The translations under genes and the position numbers were made by a program. 27,581 nucleotides of DNA, from NCBI GenBank assembly GCA_910588175.1, contig CAJUQQ010000022.1, forward strand, positions 1 to 27,581. Direction: 5' to 3'. Position 1 is the first letter of the stretch. Each line of letters begins with the position of its first letter. This document shows positions 7,398 through 14,550 of this stretch, piece by piece. The notes under the pieces are model-generated. The model ran no database searches, was not told the origin of the DNA, and saw only the letters and a list, made by a program, of their open reading frames with translations. Origin of the DNA: an uncultured Oscillibacter sp. Lineage in GTDB: Bacteria > Bacillota > Clostridia > Oscillospirales > Oscillospiraceae.

Positions 7398-8285
7398 GTG
7401 AACAATAAGCTGTCCCCCGCCGCCCGGCGGGAAGAAAACTGGGGCTGGATCATGGTAGCCCCCACCATCATCGGCCTGGTTGTGCTGAACCTGTGGCCGT
7501 TCGCGCAGACTGTCTACACCAGCTTTTGCGAGCATCTGGGCTTCGGCCATTATAAATTCATCGGCCTTGGCAACTACGCCGAAATCTTCCAGAACGCCGA
7601 GTTCTGGAAGGCCACCTGGAACACCATCCTATTCTGCATCCTCACCGTTCCCGTGGGCCTGTTCCTGTCCCTGCTGGTGGCCATGCTCCTGAACGCCAAG
7701 ATCAAATTCAAGGGCGGCTTCCGCACCATCTTCTTCCTGCCTATGGTCTGCGCCCCCGCCGCCGTCACCATGGTCTGGCGCTGGATTTTCAACGGCGAGT
7801 ACGGTATTCTCAACCAAGCCCTGGGTGCTCACGTCGGCTGGATCACCGACCCGAGGTTCGTCATGATCTCCTGCGCCGTCGTGGCCATCTGGAGCAACAT
7901 CGGCTACGACGCCGTCCTCCTGCTGGCGGGCCTCCAGAACATTCCCAAGACCCTTTACGAGGCCAACAGCATCGACGGCGCGGGCAAAGTGAAGCAGTTC
8001 TTCACCATCACCCTTCCCATGGTCTCCCCCACGCTGTTCGTGGTCATGATCATGCGCCTGATGTCCGCCGTCAAGGTCTATGACCTGATCTACATGATGG
8101 TGGAGGACACCAACCCGGCGGTCACCAGCGTACAGAGCCTCATGTACCTCTTCTACCGGGAGTCCTTCATCGCCGGAAGCCGCGGCACCGGGTCCGCCAT
8201 CGTCATCTGGACCGTCCTGCTCATCGGCCTGGTCACCGTCATTCAGTTCTACGGCCAGAAGAAGTGGGTCAACTACGACATTTAA
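7398..8285 (+). CDS. Sugar ABC transporter permease, MalF/MsmF type
   Basis: The 295-residue protein is the first of two membrane subunits forming the import channel. It begins with a short cytoplasmic stretch and then a hydrophobic helix (GWIMVAPTIIGLVVLNLWPF), with about six membrane segments in total. The EAA loop that contacts the ATPase reads LYEANSIDGAGKVKQFFTIT and LPMVSP at about residues 190-215. The start is GTG 7398, preceded by GAGGAGG at 7 nt; no better ATG exists. It lies 14 nt behind the binding-protein gene and 12 nt before the second permease, consistent with one message. Confidence 0.93.
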   Translation: MNNKLSPAARREENWGWIMVAPTIIGLVVLNLWPFAQTVYTSFCEHLGFGHYKFIGLGNYAEIFQNAEFWKATWNTILFCILTVPVGLFLSLLVAMLLNAKIKFKGGFRTIFFLPMVCAPAAVTMVWRWIFNGEYGILNQALGAHVGWITDPRFVMISCAVVAIWSNIGYDAVLLLAGLQNIPKTLYEANSIDGAGKVKQFFTITLPMVSPTLFVVMIMRLMSAVKVYDLIYMMVEDTNPAVTSVQSLMYLFYRESFIAGSRGTGSAIVIWTVLLIGLVTVIQFYGQKKWVNYDI

Positions 8286-8297
8286 GGAGGAGCCAGC

Positions 8298-9137
8298 ATG
8301 AAAAACCGTTCTTTAGAGGCCTCCCAGAAACGGATGACGGTCCTCACCTACACCGCGCTGATCCTGGGCGCCCTCATCATGGTCTTTCCCTTCGTGTGGA
8401 TGATCCTGACCAGCCTCAAAACCGTTCCCGAGAGCATGCAGGTGCCCCCTACCATCCTCCCCAAGGAGATGATTGTCAGCAACTTCGGAGACGCGATGAA
8501 GAGCCTGCCCTTCCTGAAGCTGTATCTCAACACCGCCCTGATGATCTTCTTCCGGGTCATCTGCGCCGTGGCTTTCAGCTCCATGGCGGGCTATGCCTTC
8601 GCCATGCTGGAATTCCGGGGCAAGAAGCTGCTGTTCGGCATCGTGCTGGTGCAGATGTCCCTGCCTTCTCAGATTTTCATCATCCCGCAGTACCAGATGG
8701 TGGCCAAAATGGGCCTGGCCAACACCATCTTCGCCCTGGTCTTCCCGGGCATTGTCAGCGCCTTCGGCGTGTTCTTCCTGCGGCAGACCTACATGGGCAT
8801 CCCCAAGGAGATCGGCGAGGCCGCGTACTTAGACGGCTGCAACCAGTGGCAGACCTTTTACAAAATCATGTTCCCCCTGACCGGCACCTCCGTGGCCGCC
8901 CTGACCATCTTCACCGCCGTGTTCGCCTACAGCGACCTGATGTGGCCCCTGGTGGTCAACTCCGACCTGAACATGATGACCCTCAGCTCCGGCCTTGCCA
9001 CCCTGCGGGGACAGTTCACCACCAATTTCCCGGTGCTGATGGCCGGTTCCCTGCTGGCGATGCTACCCATGGTCATTCTGTACCTCATCTTCCAGAAGCA
9101 GTTCATTGAGGGCATAGCCTCTACCGGCGGAAAATAA
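8298..9137 (+). CDS. Sugar ABC transporter permease, MalG/MsmG type
   Basis: This 279-residue protein is the second membrane subunit of the importer. It has about six hydrophobic segments, the first being LTYTALILGALIMVFPFVWM. The EAA loop reads PKEIGEAAYLDGCNQWQTFY followed by KIMFPL, at about residues 170-195. The C-terminus IEGIASTGGK resembles the ...GLTAGAVKG end of MalG-type subunits. AAGGAGG lies just before the ATG at 8298. The ATPase gene follows after 45 bp. Confidence 0.93.
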   Translation: MKNRSLEASQKRMTVLTYTALILGALIMVFPFVWMILTSLKTVPESMQVPPTILPKEMIVSNFGDAMKSLPFLKLYLNTALMIFFRVICAVAFSSMAGYAFAMLEFRGKKLLFGIVLVQMSLPSQIFIIPQYQMVAKMGLANTIFALVFPGIVSAFGVFFLRQTYMGIPKEIGEAAYLDGCNQWQTFYKIMFPLTGTSVAALTIFTAVFAYSDLMWPLVVNSDLNMMTLSSGLATLRGQFTTNFPVLMAGSLLAMLPMVILYLIFQKQFIEGIASTGGK

Positions 9138-9182
9138 TCGCGGATACGCCTTGACGTTTTGATTGAAAAGGAGGAAAATGAA

Positions 9183-10373
9183 ATGGCTGCCTTAAATCTG
9201 AAAGGTATTACCAAGATCTATCCCCACAGCGGAGACCAGAAGAAGGCCAAAAAGAAGGCCGGCGAACCCGAGAAGAAAACAAACCTCCAGGTGACGGACA
9301 AGGGTGTCATCGCCGTCCAGTCCTTCGACCTGGACATCAAGGATAAGGAGTTCATCGTCCTGGTGGGCCCCTCCGGCTGCGGCAAGTCCACCACCCTGCG
9401 GATGGTGGCCGGCCTAGAGGAAATCTCCGGCGGCGAGCTGTACATCGACGGCAAGCTGGTCAATGACGTAGAGCCCAAAAACCGGGACATCGCCATGGTC
9501 TTCCAGTCCTACGCCCTCTATCCCCACATGACGGTCTATGAGAACATGGCCTTTCCCCTGAAGCTCCGCAAGGTGGCGAAGGACGAGATCGACAAGCGGG
9601 TCAAAGAGGCCGCCGCCATTCTGGACATCACCCAATACCTGGACCGCAAGCCCAAGGCCCTCTCCGGCGGCCAGCGCCAGCGGGTGGCCATCGGCCGGGC
9701 CATCGTCCGGGAGCCCAAGGTGCTGCTGATGGATGAGCCCCTTTCCAACCTGGACGCCAAGCTCCGCAACCAGATGCGGGCCGAGATCATCAAGCTCCGG
9801 CAGAAAATCAACACCACCTTTATCTATGTCACCCACGACCAGACGGAGGCCATGACCCTGGGCGACCGGATCGTCATCATGAAGGACGGCTTCATCCAGC
9901 AGATCGGCACTCCCCAGGAGGTCTTCGACCATCCCGCCAATATTTTCGTGGCCGGCTTCATCGGGATGCCCCAGATGAACTTCTTCGACGCGAAGCTGAC
10001 GGAAGAGGGCGGCAAATACTTCGTCAGCGTCGGCGGCTGCAAGGTGGAGCTGTCTGAGGAAAAGCAGAAAAATCTGTCCGCCCGCAAGGCGGCGGCCCAG
10101 AGCATCACCCTGGGCGTCCGGCCCAGCCACATGGTGCTGGCTAAGGAGACGGGCAATACCCTCACCGCCACGGTAGAGGTGGCGGAGATGATGGGCAGCG
10201 AGATTCATTTCCATGCGGGCGTCGAGGGCCGGGACGTGGTGGTCATCGTGCCCACTATGGACACCAACGGCCAGCACATCGACACCTTCCACGCCGGAGA
10301 TAAGCTGAACCTGACCTTCAGCGGAAGCGTCTGCCACGTCTTCGGCCAGGACGGGAAAAATCTGGAATTCTGA
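9183..10373 (+). CDS. msmK: Sugar importer ATPase, MsmK/UgpC type
   Basis: The 396-residue protein powers the importer by binding and hydrolysing ATP on the cytoplasmic side. It has Walker A GPSGCGKST (about 62-70), the signature LSGGQRQRVAIGRAI, Walker B LLMDEPLSNLDAKL and the switch THDQTEAMTLGDRI, then a C-terminal TOBE/MalK regulatory domain. Between KIYPHSG and the next strand there is a lysine-rich insert of about 25 residues (KKAKKKAGEPEKK), a variation I associate with clostridial members. I start it at ATG 9183, 8 nt behind AAAGGAGG; an in-frame TTG at 9159 lies before that site. In many Firmicutes such an ATPase is shared among several importers and encoded apart; here it sits inside the operon. 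Confidence 0.94.
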   Translation: MAALNLKGITKIYPHSGDQKKAKKKAGEPEKKTNLQVTDKGVIAVQSFDLDIKDKEFIVLVGPSGCGKSTTLRMVAGLEEISGGELYIDGKLVNDVEPKNRDIAMVFQSYALYPHMTVYENMAFPLKLRKVAKDEIDKRVKEAAAILDITQYLDRKPKALSGGQRQRVAIGRAIVREPKVLLMDEPLSNLDAKLRNQMRAEIIKLRQKINTTFIYVTHDQTEAMTLGDRIVIMKDGFIQQIGTPQEVFDHPANIFVAGFIGMPQMNFFDAKLTEEGGKYFVSVGGCKVELSEEKQKNLSARKAAAQSITLGVRPSHMVLAKETGNTLTATVEVAEMMGSEIHFHAGVEGRDVVVIVPTMDTNGQHIDTFHAGDKLNLTFSGSVCHVFGQDGKNLEF

Positions 10374-10384
10374 TCCCTGTAAAC

Positions 10385-10414
10385 ATACCGCCGCCCCGAA
10401 AGGGGCGGCGGTAT
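10385..10414. promoter_or_regulatory. Strong GC-rich hairpin between msmK and the alpha-galactosidase gene
   Basis: ATACCGCCGCCCC (10385-10397) and GGGGCGGCGGTAT (10402-10414) form a perfect 13-bp stem around a GAAA tetraloop. No T-run follows on the plus strand. It is therefore more likely an RNA-stabilising or attenuating structure inside the operon than a full terminator. Such a hairpin could protect the upstream transporter message and set different levels for transporter and enzyme. Confidence 0.65.
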
Positions 10415-10451
10415 CCGGCAAAACAGCAAACAACGAAACGAGAGGTTCCCT

Positions 10452-12632
10452 ATGATTGTTCTGGATAAGGATACGCGGGTATTCACCCTGCATACCCAAA
10501 ACACGACCTATCAAATGAAGGCCGACGAAAACCGCGTCCTGCTTCACACCTACTACGGTCCCCGGGTGGGCGGCGGCGACCTTTCCTATTTGATTCAATA
10601 CGCCGACCGCGGTTTCTGCCCCAATCCCAGCGAACTGGGCCGCCGCCGGGACTACTCCCTGGACGCCCTGCCCCAAGAGTATTCCACCTGCGGCGTAGGC
10701 GACTTCCGCCTGCCCTCCGCCCAGGTGGAGCAGCCGGACGGAAGCCGCCTGCTGGACCTGCGGTATGAATCCTGCGAGGCGCGGCCGGGCAAATACGCGC
10801 TGGAGGGACTGCCCGCCTTCCACGGAGCGGAGGGGGAGACCCTGTCCGTCCTGCTGCGGGACCCGTCCTCCTCTCTGGAGGTGGAGCTGCTGTACGGCGT
10901 GTTTGAGGCGTACGACCTGATTACCAGAACCGTCCGAATCCGCAACCGGGGCAATCGGCCGGTCCGGCTGAACCAGGCGGCAAGCCTCTGCCTGGACCTT
11001 CCCCCGGCGGAGATGGACCTCATCACCTTCGACGGGGCCCATGTGCGGGAGCGCTGGATGAACCGCGCCCCCCTGCGCCCCGGCGTTCAGGGTGTGGGAA
11101 GCACCCGGGGGACCTCCAGCCATCAGCACAATCCTTTTGTAATGCTCTGCGGCCGCGACGCCGGAGAGGACCACGGATTGTGCTACGGCGCAGCCCTGCT
11201 GTACAGCGGCGGGTTTCAGGCGGCGGCGGAGCGGAGCCAGTTCGGGGACATCCGCCTGGTGCTGGGGATGCAGCCCCAGGGCTTTTCCTGGGTCCTGGGC
11301 CCCGGCGAGTGCTTCACCGCGCCGGAGGCGGCCATGATCTGCTCCCCCAACGGCTTCACGTCCATGACCCATCAGTTTCACCGGGCCGTTCGGGAGCGGC
11401 TTCTGCGGGACCCCTACGCGGGGAAGCAGAGGCCGGTACTGGTGAACAACTGGGAGGCCACCTACTTCGATTTTGACGCGGAGAAGCTGCTGGAAATCGC
11501 CCGGGAGGCCGCTCCGCTGGGCATCCGGCTTCTGGTGATGGACGACGGCTGGTTCGGCCAGCGGAACGACGACTTCGGGGGCCTGGGGGATTGGACCGTC
11601 AACCGGCGCAAGCTCCCCGGCGGGCTGGAAGCCCTGGCGCCCCGGCTCCGGGAGCTGGGGATGCAGTTCGGCCTGTGGGTGGAGCCGGAGATGGTCAGCG
11701 AGGACAGCGCCCTCTACCGGGAGCACCCGGAGTGGGCCATGCGGGCCCCCGGCCGTCCCGGCGCCCGGGGCCGGAGCCAGCTGGTGCTGGACCTGTCCCG
11801 GCGGGAGGTGCGGGACCACCTCTTCAACGCTCTGCGAAGCGTGCTGGACAGCGCGGAAATCGCCTATGTCAAGTGGGACATGAACCGCTCCTTCACCGAC
11901 ATCTGGTCCGCCGCCCTGCCGCCGGAGCGGCAGGGGGAAACCGCTCACCGCTATATCCTGGGACTCTACGAGCTGCTGGAGCGGCTGCGGCAGGCCTACC
12001 CGGAGCTCCTGGTGGAGGGATGCAGCGGCGGCGGCGGGCGCTTTGATTTGGGGATGCTGTACTACACCCCCCAGATCTGGTGCAGCGACAACAGCGACGC
12101 CATCGACCGCCTGCGCATCCAGTACGGAACTTCCTTCTGCTATCCGCCGGTCTGCGTGGGCGCCCACGTGTCCGCCTCCCCCAACGAGCAGAACGGCCGG
12201 GTCACGCCGCTGGAGACCCGGGGCGTGGTGGCCATGAGCGGAACCTTCGGCTATGAGATGGACCTTTGCAGATGCACGCCGGAGGAACGGGAGATCATCC
12301 GCCGCCAGACAGAGGACTTCCATCGTTACGGCGAATTAATCCGCCAGGGGGATTATTACCGGCTCTCCGAGCCCTTCCAGGACCCGGGCTACACCGCCTG
12401 GGCCCATGTGGCCCCGGACCGCCGGGAGGCCCTGGTCAGCCTGGTGACCGGCTCTACCTGGGCGGCCCAGCCCTTTGTCACCCTCAAGCTCAAGGGCCTG
12501 GACCCCGCCGCCAAGTACCGGATCAACGGCGGCAAAACGCTCTGGCCGGGAGACGCGCTGATGTACGCCGGATACCCCATTCCGCCCATGCGGGGGGATT
12601 ACCAGTCCCTCCAGCTGCATCTGGAGGCCTAA
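10452..12632 (+). CDS. Cytosolic alpha-galactosidase, glycoside hydrolase family 36
   Basis: The 726-residue enzyme removes terminal alpha-1,6-linked galactose from melibiose, raffinose and related sugars. It shows the GH36 order: an N-terminal beta-sandwich (to about 320), then the barrel beginning PVLVNNWEATYFDF, MDDGWFGQRNDD, LWVEPEMVSEDS and YVKWDMNRSF. Asp476 in KWDMN is the expected nucleophile. Asp546 in WCSDNSDAIDR is the expected acid/base, with the 70-residue spacing seen in characterised bacterial enzymes. GCSGGGGRFDLGMLYYTPQ is also typical. There is no signal peptide, so it acts inside the cell on sugars imported intact. AGAGG precedes the ATG. The stop overlaps the 3' end of the convergent AraC gene by 4 nt (shared region 12629-12632). 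Length is normal. Confidence 0.95.
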   Translation: MIVLDKDTRVFTLHTQNTTYQMKADENRVLLHTYYGPRVGGGDLSYLIQYADRGFCPNPSELGRRRDYSLDALPQEYSTCGVGDFRLPSAQVEQPDGSRLLDLRYESCEARPGKYALEGLPAFHGAEGETLSVLLRDPSSSLEVELLYGVFEAYDLITRTVRIRNRGNRPVRLNQAASLCLDLPPAEMDLITFDGAHVRERWMNRAPLRPGVQGVGSTRGTSSHQHNPFVMLCGRDAGEDHGLCYGAALLYSGGFQAAAERSQFGDIRLVLGMQPQGFSWVLGPGECFTAPEAAMICSPNGFTSMTHQFHRAVRERLLRDPYAGKQRPVLVNNWEATYFDFDAEKLLEIAREAAPLGIRLLVMDDGWFGQRNDDFGGLGDWTVNRRKLPGGLEALAPRLRELGMQFGLWVEPEMVSEDSALYREHPEWAMRAPGRPGARGRSQLVLDLSRREVRDHLFNALRSVLDSAEIAYVKWDMNRSFTDIWSAALPPERQGETAHRYILGLYELLERLRQAYPELLVEGCSGGGGRFDLGMLYYTPQIWCSDNSDAIDRLRIQYGTSFCYPPVCVGAHVSASPNEQNGRVTPLETRGVVAMSGTFGYEMDLCRCTPEEREIIRRQTEDFHRYGELIRQGDYYRLSEPFQDPGYTAWAHVAPDRREALVSLVTGSTWAAQPFVTLKLKGLDPAAKYRINGGKTLWPGDALMYAGYPIPPMRGDYQSLQLHLEA

Positions 12633-13498
12633 ACGGACTCCGCTCCCCCGGGCCGCGTCTTGTTCTGCCCCCTCCACTCCCGGGGCGAGACGCCGTACCG
12701 CTTTTTAAACGCCCGGGAGAAGTGAAGCTGGTTGGGATAGCCGCAGGCCGCCGCGATGACGCCGATGGAGGATTTGGTGGTTCTCATCAGCTCCGCCGCC
12801 CTGGCCAGCCGCAGGCGGATCAGGAACTCCTGGGGCGGACAGCCCATGGTATCCCGGAACAGCTTGCTGAAATAACTGCGGTTGAGCTTGCAGACATCGG
12901 CGATCTCCTCCACGGTGAGCTCCCGCTGATAGTTGTGTTCCATGAAGGTCACGGCCTCCTGGATATAGAAATCCTGAAGCCGGGAGGACCGGATCTCCCG
13001 CCGGGTGGAGGAGGACTGAATCAGCGCGTCTAAAAACAGGCACAGGTGCCCGATGAGGCACAGGGTGGACGCGCTGGAGTGGTCGGCGATATAGAGCATC
13101 GCGTCCCGCACCGGCACGGCCTGGGTAATGCTTTTGGGCCGGTAGACGGGCTGGGCGGGTCCCAGCCCCGCCGCGTCCAAGAACTCCTCCGCCCGCAAGC
13201 CGCCGAACTCCAGCCAAGTGTACTTCCAGGGATCGCGCTGGTCGGCGCAGTAGGTGTTGACCAGCCCCGGGCAGATCAGAAAGCCCTGCCCGGCCTCCAG
13301 GCTGTACCGCCGGGTAAAGCCGTCAGGCCCGTTGGCGTCCAGGTATCCCCTGCCGGAGATGATGTAGTGAAAGAGATAGTGGTTGCGGACAAAGGGGCCG
13401 AAGGAATGGAGCGGCGCGCACTGCTCCCAGCCGTATTGGAACAGCCGCAGATCCAGGAAGTTTTCGTTGGGAAACACGGAAAAGGAAAAGTCTTTCAT
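12629..13498 (-). CDS. AraC-family transcription regulator of the alpha-galactoside locus
   Basis: This 289-residue regulator has an N-terminal cupin-like sugar-sensing half (FHYIISGRGYLDANG, LEAGQGFLICPGLVNTY, WKYTWLEFGG) and a C-terminal double helix-turn-helix domain. The latter contains LTVEEIADVCKLNRSYFSKL and SSIGVIAAACGYPNQLHFSR, then AFKKRYGVSPREWR. ATG 13498 is preferred to an upstream start at 13552, because AAAGGA precedes it and family members begin near this point. It converges on the alpha-galactosidase gene, overlapping its last 4 nt, and diverges from the broken amylosucrase gene. By analogy with MsmR/RafR-type proteins it probably activates the transporter-galactosidase operon in the presence of the sugar. 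Its binding sites cannot be defined here. Confidence 0.9.
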   Translation of the reverse strand: MKDFSFSVFPNENFLDLRLFQYGWEQCAPLHSFGPFVRNHYLFHYIISGRGYLDANGPDGFTRRYSLEAGQGFLICPGLVNTYCADQRDPWKYTWLEFGGLRAEEFLDAAGLGPAQPVYRPKSITQAVPVRDAMLYIADHSSASTLCLIGHLCLFLDALIQSSSTRREIRSSRLQDFYIQEAVTFMEHNYQRELTVEEIADVCKLNRSYFSKLFRDTMGCPPQEFLIRLRLARAAELMRTTKSSIGVIAAACGYPNQLHFSRAFKKRYGVSPREWRGQNKTRPGGAESV

Positions 13499-13542
13499 AT
13501 CCGGGCGCGTCCTTTCTCGCCGAAGCGGCTTCGTTGCTTCCC

Positions 13543-13571
13543 ATGATATCACAAAATTCCGCCAAAACCAA
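13543..13571 (-). promoter_or_regulatory. Predicted promoter of the araC-type regulator
   Basis: On the minus strand, TTGGTT (13566-13571) and TATCAT (13543-13548) are 17 bp apart. The -10 lies 45 bp upstream of the regulator start codon, in the short AT-richer gap shared with the divergent amylosucrase remnant. The match to sigma-A consensus is fair. Confidence 0.5.
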
Positions 13572-13594
13572 CCGGAAATAAGGAGAAACCGGCT

Positions 13595-14317
13595 ATGAAT
13601 GAATTTGAACGCCGCCTCTCAGCCCGGCAGGACGAGCTGGACTGGCTGTATATGGAGCTGTACGGCGACCGCGGCCGCCTGAACGAACTGAAGGCCATGA
13701 TGACCCGCGCCTTCCAGCGGCGGAGCCAAGAGCTGCGCCTCCTGGACCAAGAGCGGGAGGCAACCCCCGGCTGGTTTCGGTCCGGCGGGATGCTGGGCGT
13801 CACCATGTACCCCGCCCTGTTCGCCGGGACGCTGAAGGGCGTGGAGGGGCGGCTGGATTACCTCCAGGAGCAGGGAATCACCTACCTGCACCTCATGCCC
13901 CTTCTGAAAATGCCTCACCCGAACAACGACGGCGGTTACGCCGTGGAGGATTTCAACCAGGTGGACCCTTCCCTTGGGACCAACGAGGACCTGAGCCGTC
14001 TCACCGCCGCCATGCGCCGCCGGGGGATGAGCCTCTGCCTGGACTTCGTGGTCAACCACACCGCCGACACCCACGAATGGGCTCTGCGGGCCAAGGCGGG
14101 AGAGCGGGCATACATGGACCGCTATATCTGCTTTGACAGCCCCGAGATTCCCCGGGAAATGGAGAGGCACATCCCCGACGTGTTCCCCGAGACCGCCCCG
14201 GGCAGCTTTCTCTACGTGGAGGAGATGGGGCAATATGTCTGCTCCTCAACCTCCTTGACCGCCCCGCGGTCCGGACAGCGCCGGTCCCACAGGCGGCCGG
14301 TATGGATACTACCATAG
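13595..14317 (+). pseudogene. Amylosucrase (GH13_4) gene truncated after about 215 codons
   Basis: Amylosucrase splits sucrose, building an alpha-1,4-glucan and releasing fructose. The first 215 or so of 240 residues fit this family well: the helical N-terminus (ELDWLYMELYGDR), QEREATPGWFRSGGMLGVTM, YLHLMPLLKMPHPNNDGGYA and LCLDFVVNHTADTHEW, which is GH13 region I. Family members have about 640 residues. After EEMGQYVCS (near 14240) the expected block leading to WDLNY is absent. An unrelated tail follows, ending HRRPVWILP. Regions II-IV, with the catalytic Asp and Glu, are missing, so the product cannot be active. The start is sound (AAGGAG at 13580-13585, 9 nt before ATG), so the gene was once functional. 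No 3' part occurs elsewhere in the window, pointing to a deletion, not a frameshift. Confidence 0.85.
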
Positions 14318-14334
14318 AAAGAGCTTTTCGTAAA
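14250..14334 (-). promoter_or_regulatory. Possible orphan promoter and ribosome binding site facing the truncated gene
   Basis: Read on the minus strand, TTTACG (14329-14334) and TAGTAT (14306-14311) are spaced by 17 bp. About 50 nt further on lies a perfect AAGGAGG (14250-14256), but then only amylosucrase antisense sequence follows. This looks like the 5' leader of an inverted gene whose body was lost when the amylosucrase gene was cut. The promoter match is moderate, and chance is possible. Confidence 0.3.
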
Positions 14335-14461
14335 TCTATTTTGTCTCAAACGCAGGGAGTTTTTCAGCCGCCCGCATGCTGGGCGGGGCAAAGCGCTCCC
14401 CGGCGGCGGAGAGTATCCCACATGTCTCCTCCCAATAGTAAAAATTGTGAACGGACACTCC

Positions 14462-14496
14462 CCGGCCGCCGCCTCTTGCGGCGGCCGGTTTTTTTT
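14462..14496 (+). terminator. Strong rho-independent terminator
   Basis: CCGGCCGCCGC (14462-14472) and GCGGCGGCCGG (14478-14488) form a perfect 11-bp stem with a CTCTT loop, followed by eight T residues. It closes the truncated amylosucrase unit on the plus strand and insulates the aminotransferase gene. It was probably the terminator of the gene or operon that once ended here. Confidence 0.92.
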
Positions 14497-14504
14497 GCTA
14501 TGAT
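14476..14504 (+). promoter_or_regulatory. Possible aminotransferase promoter overlapping the terminator
   Basis: TTGCGG (14476-14481) and TATGAT (14499-14504) are exactly 17 bp apart. The -35 falls in the descending arm of the terminator and the T-run forms part of the spacer. Transcription would start about 35-40 nt before the ATG at 14551. No better promoter is evident in the short gap. Confidence 0.4.
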
Positions 14505-14550
14505 ACAAGACGAACTCACTTTTTGACAATGACAATTGGAGGACGCCATC

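Noticed and set aside
9414..12323. A 969-codon open frame on the minus strand, antisense to msmK and the alpha-galactosidase gene
   Set aside because: It is antisense to two genes with unmistakable catalytic motifs. Long antisense frames arise easily in GC-rich genes with strong third-position bias. The translation is Gly/Val/His/Leu-rich with no family pattern.
14364..14420. A 19-codon minus-strand frame (MWDTLRRRGALCPAQHAGG) behind GGGAGGAG
   Set aside because: It has a good ribosome binding site, but no promoter can be seen before it and nothing marks it as a leader peptide. Chance is likely in GC-rich DNA.
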